Below, in pieces: positions 1-5,534 of a DNA stretch of 5,534 nt. How positions within the stretch are numbered: the stretch's first letter is position 1; each line of letters starts with the position of its first letter. Under the pieces are notes generated by a model. That model was not told where the DNA came from, made no database searches, and saw only the letters and a program-made list of their open reading frames with translations. The stretch covers positions 1-5,534 of the forward strand of contig CALQBR020000114.1 in NCBI GenBank assembly GCA_943328865.2, written 5' to 3'. The DNA is from Sphingobacterium thalpophilum. GTDB taxonomy: Bacteria > Bacteroidota > Bacteroidia > Flavobacteriales > Flavobacteriaceae. Position numbers and translations under genes: made by a program.

Positions 1-2573
1 AAACTAGTAAGCGCTTTGTCAATATTATAGTGTACGTTTCCGATCTCTTTGGTCACGTTTTCGGCAATCTTAGGATTTCTTAAAGACATCGCAAACAAAC
101 TATCATCAACATGCTTAAATTGTTGTTTCAAATCTTGCTGGGTTTTTAAACTTATATTAAACGATGGAGATCCCTGTTTACTAGTCTTAAAATCAACCAT
201 AACCGATTCCTGTGAAAAAGAGTAAGCCAATAAATTATCTAATATTTGTCGTAACATTTTTACATCTTCTTCCAACTGTTCCTGCGCTGAACCAGACATA
301 CTTTCTTTCATTTGCAGACTCAATTCTTGCATCTTCTTAGCCGCACTTTTCTGTTTTGGTTTGGCTTTAGCTTGATTTTGTTTTTGCAGTTCTGAAGTCG
401 CTTTCTTTAAGTCTTCATCAATGCTTTGCTCTTTCTGATCACTATCCGGAAGTGAAATAGGTGATTTTAATGATTCGTTTTCTTTCTCAAGGGAATTAAG
501 CTCTTGTTGTAATTTGTCGAATTCAGAATTTATTTCTTGCTGTTTATCTGCATTATTTTCCTTGTCTTTGTTAGACAAATATTCTTGAGATTTTGAAAGT
601 TGGTTTAATTTTTCAGCCAACTGTTCTGCTTTCTTCTCTATATAATACTTTTTGGTCAATGCAACCAATTGCTCCAAATTCTTGGTTTGATTTTTACTAT
701 TCTGTTTGAAGGTTTCTAATTTTTCCAATAATTGCTCATTATTGATTTTATCATTAAGCTTCTGAAGTTCGTCCAATAATTTTTGGTTTTTTTCTAAATC
801 CGCATCGACCTTTTCTAAACGCTTCTGAAGCGATTCTTTGAATTCATCTTTGTGATCGGTTTTAAAATGATCCAAATTATCTTCCATCTTTTTCGAAAAT
901 GATTGCATCATTTCGTCTTGTTGCTTTTGACGTTTAATAAAATCATTGACTTTTTGTTGGTCTTTAAATTCAAACTGGTCTTTTTCTTTGGCTGTTTTTT
1001 GCAATTTATCCATTTCTGATAATTGCTTGTTTTGAGTCTTTAAAGACTTCTCTAAGCTATTAATATTGTCATTCTGCTGCTGAAGCACTTGGTCCTCCTT
1101 CTCGGAATCAGTGGCAATCCGATTGGAAAACAAAACCGATTTAGTACTCTTAAAATGATGTAGCGCGTCATTATCAAAAACTTCAAAATAATAATCATAC
1201 GAAACCCCTTGCTCCACTTTAAGATTACTAGGAAAAGCAAAAACAAACTGATCATAAATATCTTTTTTAATAGCAATTATTCCACGCTTGGCAAGTGAAG
1301 GGCTATCTTTAGGATAATAAACGATTTGGAGTCTAGAAAGACCATAATCATCTGAAATTGTGCCTAATACGAAATTTTTTGCCACTTGTAAACTATCTGG
1401 TGCTACATTAATTTCAATAGAAGGGAATTGATCCTTAATAACCGCTATTTGATAGTTTAATTTTTCATGGTTTTTAATCTTGTCATTGGAAGTGCCAATT
1501 TGATATTCGGTATTATGGAGCATCTTTTTAGAAATGGTAAAAAGATTTTCTGTTTTAGTGAAATAAAAATTAGATTTAAAATCGGTCCAATTAACGCTAT
1601 TGGTAGCTAAAGTATGCATCATCCAAGTTACAAGCGTACCTTCTGGAACAATAGCATTTCCATTCCCTTTGATAGTTGATGGTTTTTTATTTAAATAAGA
1701 AGGAAATTCTAAAACCATTCCGAAATTAGCAATAGTGGGTACTGCAACCACTTCCAATTCATAGTCATTAGAGTAAACTTCGTTGGCTTCTATGTGAAAC
1801 AAGACATTGGAGAAAGGTTTTTCTATTTTAAACTGAAACAATCCGTTGGCTTGGTTTTCCATAAAATAACTTTCATCGCCAATAACGATCTTTACATTTT
1901 CAGGAATTACTTTACCTTGGGTTTTAACTTTAAGAATAAAGTCTGTGTTTTGCTCCGTTTGCAGATTTGGATTTAATATAACAAACTGAAACGGTGCAGG
2001 TGGAAGAAAAGCAGCATTGAAATGAACTACCCTATTCAAACTTTGAGAAATGATATTGCTATTACCCGAAGCATAAAAAACAAGGATAAGCAAAATTGGA
2101 AGTAAAGCCAAAGGCAAATACTTTCGATTGGCCTTAAAATTAATGGCATTACCAAAAGGAATCGGCTGCAATGAAAGGGCTTTTTGTTCAATAGAAGCCA
2201 GTAGCAATTCAGATTGATTGTCATCATTGGACAATTGAAGGAAATTAATCAGCTTGTCGCTAACTTCAGAAAAATGATTTCCGATTATTGCCGAAGCAAC
2301 TTCATAATTGATGCCACGCTGAAGTTTAAATAATTTAAAAACAGGAAATAAAATAAAACGGGTCAATAGTATCAAAGCGACAATGATAAAACTCCAAAAT
2401 AACATCGTTCTACCGATGGGAGGCAACCATAGAAAGTACTCCACGAAGATGGCTAACAAAAGATACAACAAACCCAAACCAATGAAAAAAATCAATCCTT
2501 TGAGGAGTTCATTGGTGTAAAACTTTTTTATAAAAGCTTCTAATTTAAGGTAAATCAAGGTTTTATTTTCCAA
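1..2573 (-). CDS. DUF4175-family membrane protein with long coiled coil (C-terminus cut by the window edge)
   Basis: The reverse strand holds one open frame of 857 codons plus two bases with no stop, continuing past base 1. Residues ~25-49 and ~56-77 form a membrane hairpin (GLIFFIGLGLLYLLLAIFVE; then LFWSFIIVALILL). Positively charged residues ~78-150 probably stay in the cytoplasm, and a third membrane segment lies at ~151-168. The rest is then probably periplasmic: a beta-rich, Ig-like stretch at ~190-480, then a Lys/Glu/Gln-rich coiled coil at ~490-760. I found no cysteine in the 857 residues. The N-terminal pattern (LEAFIKKFYTNELLKG, two helices, EYFLW between them) matches what I recall of Bacteroidota DUF4175 proteins, usually about 1,100 residues, so roughly 250 residues are missing. 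The family's function is unknown; a structural or tethering envelope role is only a guess. The start is uncertain: no in-frame ATG precedes the conserved N-terminus, so I chose the TTG at 2573-2571 (MENKTLIYLK). A second TTG at 2558-2556 is possible. The gene diverges from gltX. Confidence 0.85.
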   Translation of the reverse strand, partial: MENKTLIYLKLEAFIKKFYTNELLKGLIFFIGLGLLYLLLAIFVEYFLWLPPIGRTMLFWSFIIVALILLTRFILFPVFKLFKLQRGINYEVASAIIGNHFSEVSDKLINFLQLSNDDNQSELLLASIEQKALSLQPIPFGNAINFKANRKYLPLALLPILLILVFYASGNSNIISQSLNRVVHFNAAFLPPAPFQFVILNPNLQTEQNTDFILKVKTQGKVIPENVKIVIGDESYFMENQANGLFQFKIEKPFSNVLFHIEANEVYSNDYELEVVAVPTIANFGMVLEFPSYLNKKPSTIKGNGNAIVPEGTLVTWMMHTLATNSVNWTDFKSNFYFTKTENLFTISKKMLHNTEYQIGTSNDKIKNHEKLNYQIAVIKDQFPSIEINVAPDSLQVAKNFVLGTISDDYGLSRLQIVYYPKDSPSLAKRGIIAIKKDIYDQFVFAFPSNLKVEQGVSYDYYFEVFDNDALHHFKSTKSVLFSNRIATDSEKEDQVLQQQNDNINSLEKSLKTQNKQLSEMDKLQKTAKEKDQFEFKDQQKVNDFIKRQKQQDEMMQSFSKKMEDNLDHFKTDHKDEFKESLQKRLEKVDADLEKNQKLLDELQKLNDKINNEQLLEKLETFKQNSKNQTKNLEQLVALTKKYYIEKKAEQLAEKLNQLSKSQEYLSNKDKENNADKQQEINSEFDKLQQELNSLEKENESLKSPISLPDSDQKEQSIDEDLKKATSELQKQNQAKAKPKQKSAAKKMQELSLQMKESMSGSAQEQLEEDVKMLRQILDNLLAYSFSQESVMVDFKTSKQGSPSFNISLKTQQDLKQQFKHVDDSLFAMSLRNPKIAENVTKEIGNVHYNIDKALTS
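296..1106 (-). other. Long coiled-coil segment of the DUF4175 protein (residues ~490-760)
   Basis: This ~270-residue stretch is dominated by Lys, Glu, Gln, Asp, Asn and Leu. It has recurring leucine-spaced helical patterns (for example LEKVDADLEKNQKLLDELQK and LEKLETFKQNSKNQTKNLEQ) and almost no proline or glycine until residue ~720. A helical coiled coil is the simplest reading. There is no exact repeat unit at DNA or protein level. It is followed by another helical stretch (EEDVKMLRQILDNLLAYSFS, ~residues 768-787) and then by the less charged C-terminal part, which leaves the window. Coiled-coil state is inferred from composition and spacing, not calculated. Confidence 0.65.
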
Positions 2574-2652
2574 TTGAGCATGTCTATTCTTAATAACCGA
2601 TAAAAGTACGATTTTATATGAATATTAAAAACTTAAAATTATCACAAGTAAA

Positions 2653-2669
2653 TGGCTAAAAAACAGCCA
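2653..2669. repeat. Small inverted repeat (5-bp stem, 7-base loop) in the intergenic region
   Basis: TGGCT at 2653-2657 and AGCCA at 2665-2669 are exact reverse complements around an A-rich 7-base loop. The site lies ~80 bases upstream of the DUF4175 start and ~115 bases upstream of the gltX ATG, so it terminates neither gene. It could be an operator half-site pair or part of a leader. A 5-bp stem is also readily expected by chance in a sequence this AT-rich. Confidence 0.25.
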
Positions 2670-2757
2670 ATCAATCAATTATTTGAGAAAGAAAACAAAG
2701 TAGCTAAACCATAAACTTTTCAGAGAAGCTAAAATTCAAATTGAGTAATTGAAATTG

Positions 2758-2765
2758 TATATTTG
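2758..2765 (+). promoter_or_regulatory. gltX promoter, -7 element TATATTTG
   Basis: TATATTTG matches the Bacteroidota -7 consensus TAnnTTTG exactly. Transcription would start near 2771, leaving a leader of only about 12-15 bases before the ATG at 2785. The -33 element is poor: a TTG at 2741-2743 is 14 bases away, closer than the usual ~19. No Shine-Dalgarno sequence is present between the box and the ATG, which is normal for this phylum. The box lies downstream of the alternative TTG start at 2749, so transcripts from here could not include that longer start. Confidence 0.6.
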
Positions 2766-2784
2766 CACCAAAATTTTACAAAAA

Positions 2785-4296
2785 ATGTCAAAGCAAGTTC
2801 GTGTGCGTTTTGCACCAAGTCCAACAGGACCTTTACATATTGGCGGTGTTCGTACTGCTTTATTCAATTATTTATTTGCAAAAAAAAATGGCGGTGTTTT
2901 CTACTTGAGAATTGAAGATACTGACCAAAACCGTTTTGTACCCGGTGCTGAGGACTACATAATGGAGGCTTTAGAATGGCTAGGAATAGCACCAGATGAA
3001 ACCGTAGGGAAAAACGAAAAGTTTGGACCGTATCGTCAAAGTGAAAGAAAACCTTTGTACAAACAATATGCGGATCAATTAATAAAAACGGGTTGGGCTT
3101 ATTATGCATTTGACACACCAGAAGCTTTAGACGCTCATAGGAAAAAACACGAGGAACAAGGAAAAACATTTATCTATAACCACCACAACCGAGAAAAACT
3201 AGACACTTCGTTAGTGCTTTCTGAAGAGGAAACTGCAGCAAGAATTGCTAGTGGTCAGGAATATGTCATTCGTTTTAAAACACCGGTAGATGAAACTTTA
3301 CATTTAAAAGACCTCATTCGCGGTGCCGTAAAATTTGAAACGAATCTGCTAGACGATAAAGTCCTATTTAAAGGAGACGGCATGCCAACGTACCATTTAG
3401 CGAATATTGTCGATGATCATTTAATGGAAACTTCTCATGTTATTCGTGGAGAAGAATGGTTGCCATCGATGCCCTTACACGTATTATTATACCGTGCATT
3501 TGGATGGGAAGCCCCTGAATTTGCTCATTTACCATTGATTTTGAAACCCATTGGAAATGGAAAGCTATCGAAGCGTGATGGAGACAAAATGGGATTTCCG
3601 GTATTTCCATTGGAATGGAAAACACAAGAAGGCATTTCATCAGGGTATAGAGAAAAAGGGTATTTTCCAGAAGCAGTAGTAAACTTTTTAGCGCTATTGG
3701 GTTGGAATGACGGAACTGAAAAAGAATTGTACACTTTGGAAGAACTGGTAGAATCCTTCGATTTACAAAGAGTTCATAAAGCAGGTGCCAAATTTGACCC
3801 TGAGAAAAACAAATGGTTCAATCACCAATACTTAATACAGCAAAAAGATGCGGATTTGGCAAAAGCTTACGCTCCAATTCTTATTGAGAAAGGATTTTCA
3901 ACGGCAATAGAGATGACAAAATTGACAAAGATCGTTTCTCTGATAAAAGAACGGGCACATTTTGTATCCGAATTTTGGGAATGGAGTGATTTCTTTTTTG
4001 TAGCGCCCACAACGTATGATGAAAAAGGAAGCAAAAATTGGAAAGAAGAAACGCCTGCTTTGATGCAAGAATTAATAACTGTAATCAAACCCATTGAGGA
4101 TTTTACTGCTACAAATATCGAAACCGTTGTCAAAGAATGGATGACAAATAACGAAATTGGAATGGGTAAAGTAATGCAGCCTTTTCGCCTGTGTTTGGTA
4201 GGCGCTTTAAAAGGACCGCACTTATTTGATATTATGGAAGTCATCGGTAAAGAGGAAACCATTAAACGAATTAACAATGCAATTGCGACATTATAA
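2785..4296 (+). CDS. gltX: Glutamyl-tRNA synthetase (glutamate--tRNA ligase)
   Basis: A 503-residue class I aminoacyl-tRNA synthetase that charges tRNA-Glu with glutamate using ATP in the cytoplasm. The N-terminus VRVRFAPSPTGPLHIGG carries the HIGH-type signature (HIGG, residues 18-21), followed by the catalytic-domain motifs RIEDTDQ and RGEEWL (residues 221-226). The KMSKS-type loop is KLSKRDGD, K260-D267. The C-terminal ~150 residues are the helical anticodon-binding domain, with the conserved GKVMQPFRL stretch and a natural end at ATL-stop. Length is normal for the family. The Cys-containing zinc site of the E. coli enzyme is absent: the corresponding segment near residues 103-112 reads GWAYYAFDTP. 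About 15 extra residues follow KLSKR, as I recall from other Bacteroidota enzymes. The ATG at 2785 is preferred over an in-frame TTG at 2749, because homologous sequence begins at MSKQVRVRF and the -7 box lies between them. It is probably monocistronic, ended by the terminator just downstream. Whether it also acts on tRNA-Gln cannot be read here. Confidence 0.97.
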   Translation: MSKQVRVRFAPSPTGPLHIGGVRTALFNYLFAKKNGGVFYLRIEDTDQNRFVPGAEDYIMEALEWLGIAPDETVGKNEKFGPYRQSERKPLYKQYADQLIKTGWAYYAFDTPEALDAHRKKHEEQGKTFIYNHHNREKLDTSLVLSEEETAARIASGQEYVIRFKTPVDETLHLKDLIRGAVKFETNLLDDKVLFKGDGMPTYHLANIVDDHLMETSHVIRGEEWLPSMPLHVLLYRAFGWEAPEFAHLPLILKPIGNGKLSKRDGDKMGFPVFPLEWKTQEGISSGYREKGYFPEAVVNFLALLGWNDGTEKELYTLEELVESFDLQRVHKAGAKFDPEKNKWFNHQYLIQQKDADLAKAYAPILIEKGFSTAIEMTKLTKIVSLIKERAHFVSEFWEWSDFFFVAPTTYDEKGSKNWKEETPALMQELITVIKPIEDFTATNIETVVKEWMTNNEIGMGKVMQPFRLCLVGALKGPHLFDIMEVIGKEETIKRINNAIATL

Positions 4297-4301
4297 AAAA
4301 C

Positions 4302-4332
4302 AAAAAAGCTTCCTGAATCGGAAGCTTTTTTT
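4302..4332. terminator. Bidirectional intrinsic terminator between gltX and the beta-barrel gene
   Basis: AGCTTCC (4307-4313) pairs perfectly with GGAAGCT (4320-4326) around the 6-base loop TGAATC. The stem can be extended by five A-T pairs. The plus strand ends in seven T (4326-4332). Read on the minus strand, the same hairpin ends in six T (complement of A4302-4307), so it can stop transcription from both sides. It begins 6 bases after the gltX stop codon and overlaps the stop codon of the convergent gene. Confidence 0.92.
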
Positions 4333-4969
4333 ATAAATAAATTATAAGATTCGCACAGACTATACTTGAAGTTCCTTTAAAACCTGAGACACCTGCTTTG
4401 TTTAAATTTCCGAGAATATTATTTACGCCTTGATAATACTGAAGATTAACTCTAAAATGCCTTACCCCCGCTGTTATTCCTACGGCTGGATAAAAATTGA
4501 ATTTAGAAATAGCCGTAATATCCTTGGCCAAATAAGAAGTTCCTGTAATTTTGTTGTTTTCTTGTTCCTCATTAATCGTTAATTTTCCATTGACTTGAAT
4601 CATAGGGCCAAACTCAACGCTCAAATGATTCTCTACAATTTTATAGCTTCCCATTAAGGAGATTTGAGCTGATGATAATTTGTAATTAACGTCTTCTGGT
4701 TGAGAAGCAAAATTTTTAGAAGCCACCAAAAAATTATTCTCACTAAACTGCATGGCATAAACCATATCCCAATTATTGTAATAATTACCTCGCATAGAAA
4801 GACCGACATTCAAACCTGAGGCAGGTTTAGCCTCAAAATTAGAAGTCACTAAAGAAAACTGGTTCATCCCAATTGTGATCCCTATTCGGTTGGAATCCCT
4901 ATATTTATATTGGGCATTTACCAATAAACTACAAAAAACAAGAACTAAAGTAAAAAAGGACTTTTTCAT
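4331..4969 (-). CDS. Secreted outer-membrane beta-barrel protein (PorT/porin-like)
   Basis: The product has 212 residues. It begins with a clear Sec signal peptide: MKK, a hydrophobic core (FFTLVLVFCSLLV) and a likely cut after VNA, just before Gln, typical of Bacteroidota exports. The mature part alternates hydrophobic and polar residues in short segments separated by Gly/Asn/Asp-rich turns, for example RIGITIGMNQFSLV, SAQISLMGSYKIV, LSVEFGPMIQVNG, YPAVGITAGVRHFRVNLQYY and a final SSIVCANLIIYL. That suggests a small barrel of about eight strands, of the kind annotated as outer membrane protein beta-barrel domain or porin family. No substrate or partner can be named. The ATG at 4969 gives the standard MKK opening; an ATG two codons upstream (4975, MCMKK) is equally open and cannot be excluded. 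The gene converges on gltX with 34 bases between stop codons and diverges from the SPFH gene. The cysteine in the signal peptide is not in a lipobox. Confidence 0.85.
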   Translation of the reverse strand: MKKSFFTLVLVFCSLLVNAQYKYRDSNRIGITIGMNQFSLVTSNFEAKPASGLNVGLSMRGNYYNNWDMVYAMQFSENNFLVASKNFASQPEDVNYKLSSAQISLMGSYKIVENHLSVEFGPMIQVNGKLTINEEQENNKITGTSYLAKDITAISKFNFYPAVGITAGVRHFRVNLQYYQGVNNILGNLNKAGVSGFKGTSSIVCANLIIYL

Positions 4970-5154
4970 ACACATGATGATAATTTGTTAAGGGTTGATG
5001 GGATTTGGCAAGTAAATTCGAAACCTCGGTTAGGTAATTTATTTAACGGTATTTGTAAAAGTAAATTCTTATAATATTGTTAATAAGTTACAAACCTATA
5101 GTTAAATATGTAAATTACAAATTAATTTAATAGAAACTTTAAAATCTTTTCATT
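4970..5154. other. Divergent intergenic region between the beta-barrel gene and the SPFH gene
   Basis: These ~185 bases are AT-rich and hold a strong minus-strand promoter (separate entry) and a leader of about 115 bases for the beta-barrel gene. A short inverted repeat, ACCT (5023-5026) and AGGT (5032-5035), lies in that leader. For the plus-strand SPFH gene the best candidate is TAATATTG at 5072-5079, one mismatch from TAnnTTTG, with TTTG at 5052-5055 only 16 bases upstream. I regard that candidate as weak. No small ORF is supported. Confidence 0.5.
5091..5121 (-). promoter_or_regulatory. Promoter of the beta-barrel gene (TTTG - 19 bases - TAGGTTTG)
   Basis: On the minus strand, TTTG (5121-5118) is followed after exactly 19 bases by TAGGTTTG (5098-5091). 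This fits both elements and the spacing of the Bacteroidota housekeeping promoter (TTTG, about 19-21 bases, TAnnTTTG). Transcription would start near 5085, giving a leader of roughly 115 bases before the ATG at 4969. Confidence 0.7.
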
Positions 5155-5534
5155 ATGGACATTATGCTCATTATTTTATTAGTCTTCGGACTATTTATTT
5201 TTCTTTCGGCCTTTTTTACGGTAAAACAGCAAACCTCAGTGGTTATCGAGCGGTTTGGTAAATTTTTAAGCATCCGACAATCGGGACTGCAATTAAAAAT
5301 TCCTTTGATTGATCGAATTGCAGGTCGAGTAAATCTAAAAATCCAACAATTAGACGTAATTATTGAGACCAAAACAAAAGACAATGTTTTCGTAAAACTA
5401 AAAGTATCGGTGCAATTTATGGTCGTAAAAGAAACTGTTTACGATGCTTTTTACAAATTAGAATACCCACATGATCAAATTACCTCCTATGTATTTGATG
5501 TGGTGCGTGCAGAAGTGCCAAAGTTAAAATTGGA
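5155..5534 (+). CDS. SPFH/band-7 (stomatin/prohibitin-like) membrane protein, N-terminal part, cut by the window edge
   Basis: 126 codons plus two bases are visible, with no stop. The protein starts MDIMLI and has one N-terminal membrane segment (residues ~3-22, IILLVFGLFIFLSAFF). The beginning of an SPFH domain follows immediately: VKQQTSVVIERFGKF (23-37), GLQLKIPLIDRIAGRVN (44-60), QQLDVIIETKTKDNVFV (64-80), then FYKLEYPHDQITSYV and VVRAEVPKLKL near the edge. These motifs are diagnostic of the stomatin/HIR-type branch. Such proteins are anchored in the cytoplasmic membrane, form large oligomeric rings and organise membrane microdomains or proteases. The full protein is usually about 300 residues, so more than half is missing. 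The start at 5155 gives a short leader before the membrane helix; an ATG at 5164 (residue 4) is possible. No NfeD-type partner is visible because the downstream side is outside the window. No strong promoter is evident upstream. Confidence 0.92.
   Translation, partial: MDIMLIILLVFGLFIFLSAFFTVKQQTSVVIERFGKFLSIRQSGLQLKIPLIDRIAGRVNLKIQQLDVIIETKTKDNVFVKLKVSVQFMVVKETVYDAFYKLEYPHDQITSYVFDVVRAEVPKLKL

Larger units (their letters stand above)
2574..2784. other. Divergent intergenic region between the DUF4175 gene and gltX
   Basis: These 211 AT-rich bases separate two genes transcribed away from each other and must hold both promoters. On the gltX side there is an exact TAnnTTTG box (separate entry). 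On the DUF4175 side I find only 7-of-8 matches on the minus strand, TAATTTTA at 2641-2634 and TACTTTTA at 2608-2601, neither with a TTTG at the expected upstream distance. A small hairpin sits at 2653-2669. No small ORF with a plausible start is visible. The frame upstream of the DUF4175 start is open back to a stop near 2625. Confidence 0.6.

Noticed and set aside
1052..1276. 74-codon minus-strand ORF
   Set aside because: It lies in another frame inside the DUF4175 gene. Its composition is unlike a real protein and it has no recognisable motif.
1794..1976. 60-codon plus-strand ORF
   Set aside because: It is antisense to the DUF4175 reading frame, which is continuous and has clear domain structure.
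2036..2227. 63-codon minus-strand ORF with hydrophobic stretches
   Set aside because: It is in an alternative frame over the third membrane segment of the DUF4175 protein; the hydrophobicity comes from T-rich codons read out of frame.
2667..2684. Short tandem TCAA-type repetition (ccaatcaatcaatt) as a possible regulatory repeat
   Set aside because: It is only about three imperfect 4-base units in AT-rich DNA, with no relation to either start; it is consistent with chance.
2749..2784. N-terminal extension of GltX from a TTG
   Set aside because: The promoter -7 box lies within it, and the family's conserved sequence starts at the ATG at 2785.
3867..4277. 136-codon ORF antisense to the end of gltX
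   Set aside because: It has no family resemblance, and gltX on the other strand is complete and conserved. Shorter antisense ORFs at 2864-3169, 3440-3640 and 3525-3734 fail for the same reason.
5139..5384. 81-codon ORF antisense to the SPFH gene
   Set aside because: The plus-strand frame carries the diagnostic SPFH motifs and the antisense product shows none.
1..5534. Search for a CRISPR array, insertion sequence, tRNA, defence system or phage-like genes
   Set aside because: There are no regularly spaced repeats, terminal inverted repeats, transposase motifs or cloverleaf sequences. All long frames are accounted for by four ordinary genes of similar base composition.

Overview
The window looks like an ordinary chromosomal segment of a Bacteroidota bacterium, most likely a Flavobacterium or close relative. 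The evidence is the AT-rich DNA, promoters of the TTTG / TAnnTTTG type, starts without a visible Shine-Dalgarno sequence, a GltX with the Bacteroidota-type insertion after its KLSKR motif, and a DUF4175-type membrane protein. The species assignment is inference; no rRNA or other marker is present.

Layout, left to right. (1) Positions 1-2573, minus strand: a long, uninterrupted reading frame that runs off the left edge. It encodes the first ~857 residues of a DUF4175-family protein with three N-terminal membrane segments, a beta-rich middle and a long charged coiled coil. (2) Positions 2574-2784: a divergent intergenic region with the gltX -7 promoter element and a small hairpin. (3) Positions 2785-4296, plus strand: complete gltX, glutamyl-tRNA synthetase, 503 aa. 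(4) Positions 4302-4332: a strong bidirectional terminator shared by two converging genes. (5) Positions 4331-4969, minus strand: a secreted outer-membrane beta-barrel protein of the PorT/porin-like type, with a near-perfect promoter about 120 bases upstream. (6) Positions 5155-5534, plus strand: the first 126 codons of an SPFH/band-7 membrane protein, cut by the right edge.

The four genes alternate in orientation (- + - +), so each is probably its own transcription unit and no operon is visible inside the window. GltX is cytoplasmic translation machinery. The other three are envelope proteins: two inner-membrane proteins and one outer-membrane barrel. Nothing shows that they act together. 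I see no mobile element, CRISPR array, tRNA/rRNA gene, toxin-antitoxin pair or defence system, and no convincing undescribed system. The points most worth a second look are the unclear start codon of the DUF4175 gene, the compact overlap of a stop codon with the bidirectional terminator, and the long leader of the beta-barrel gene.
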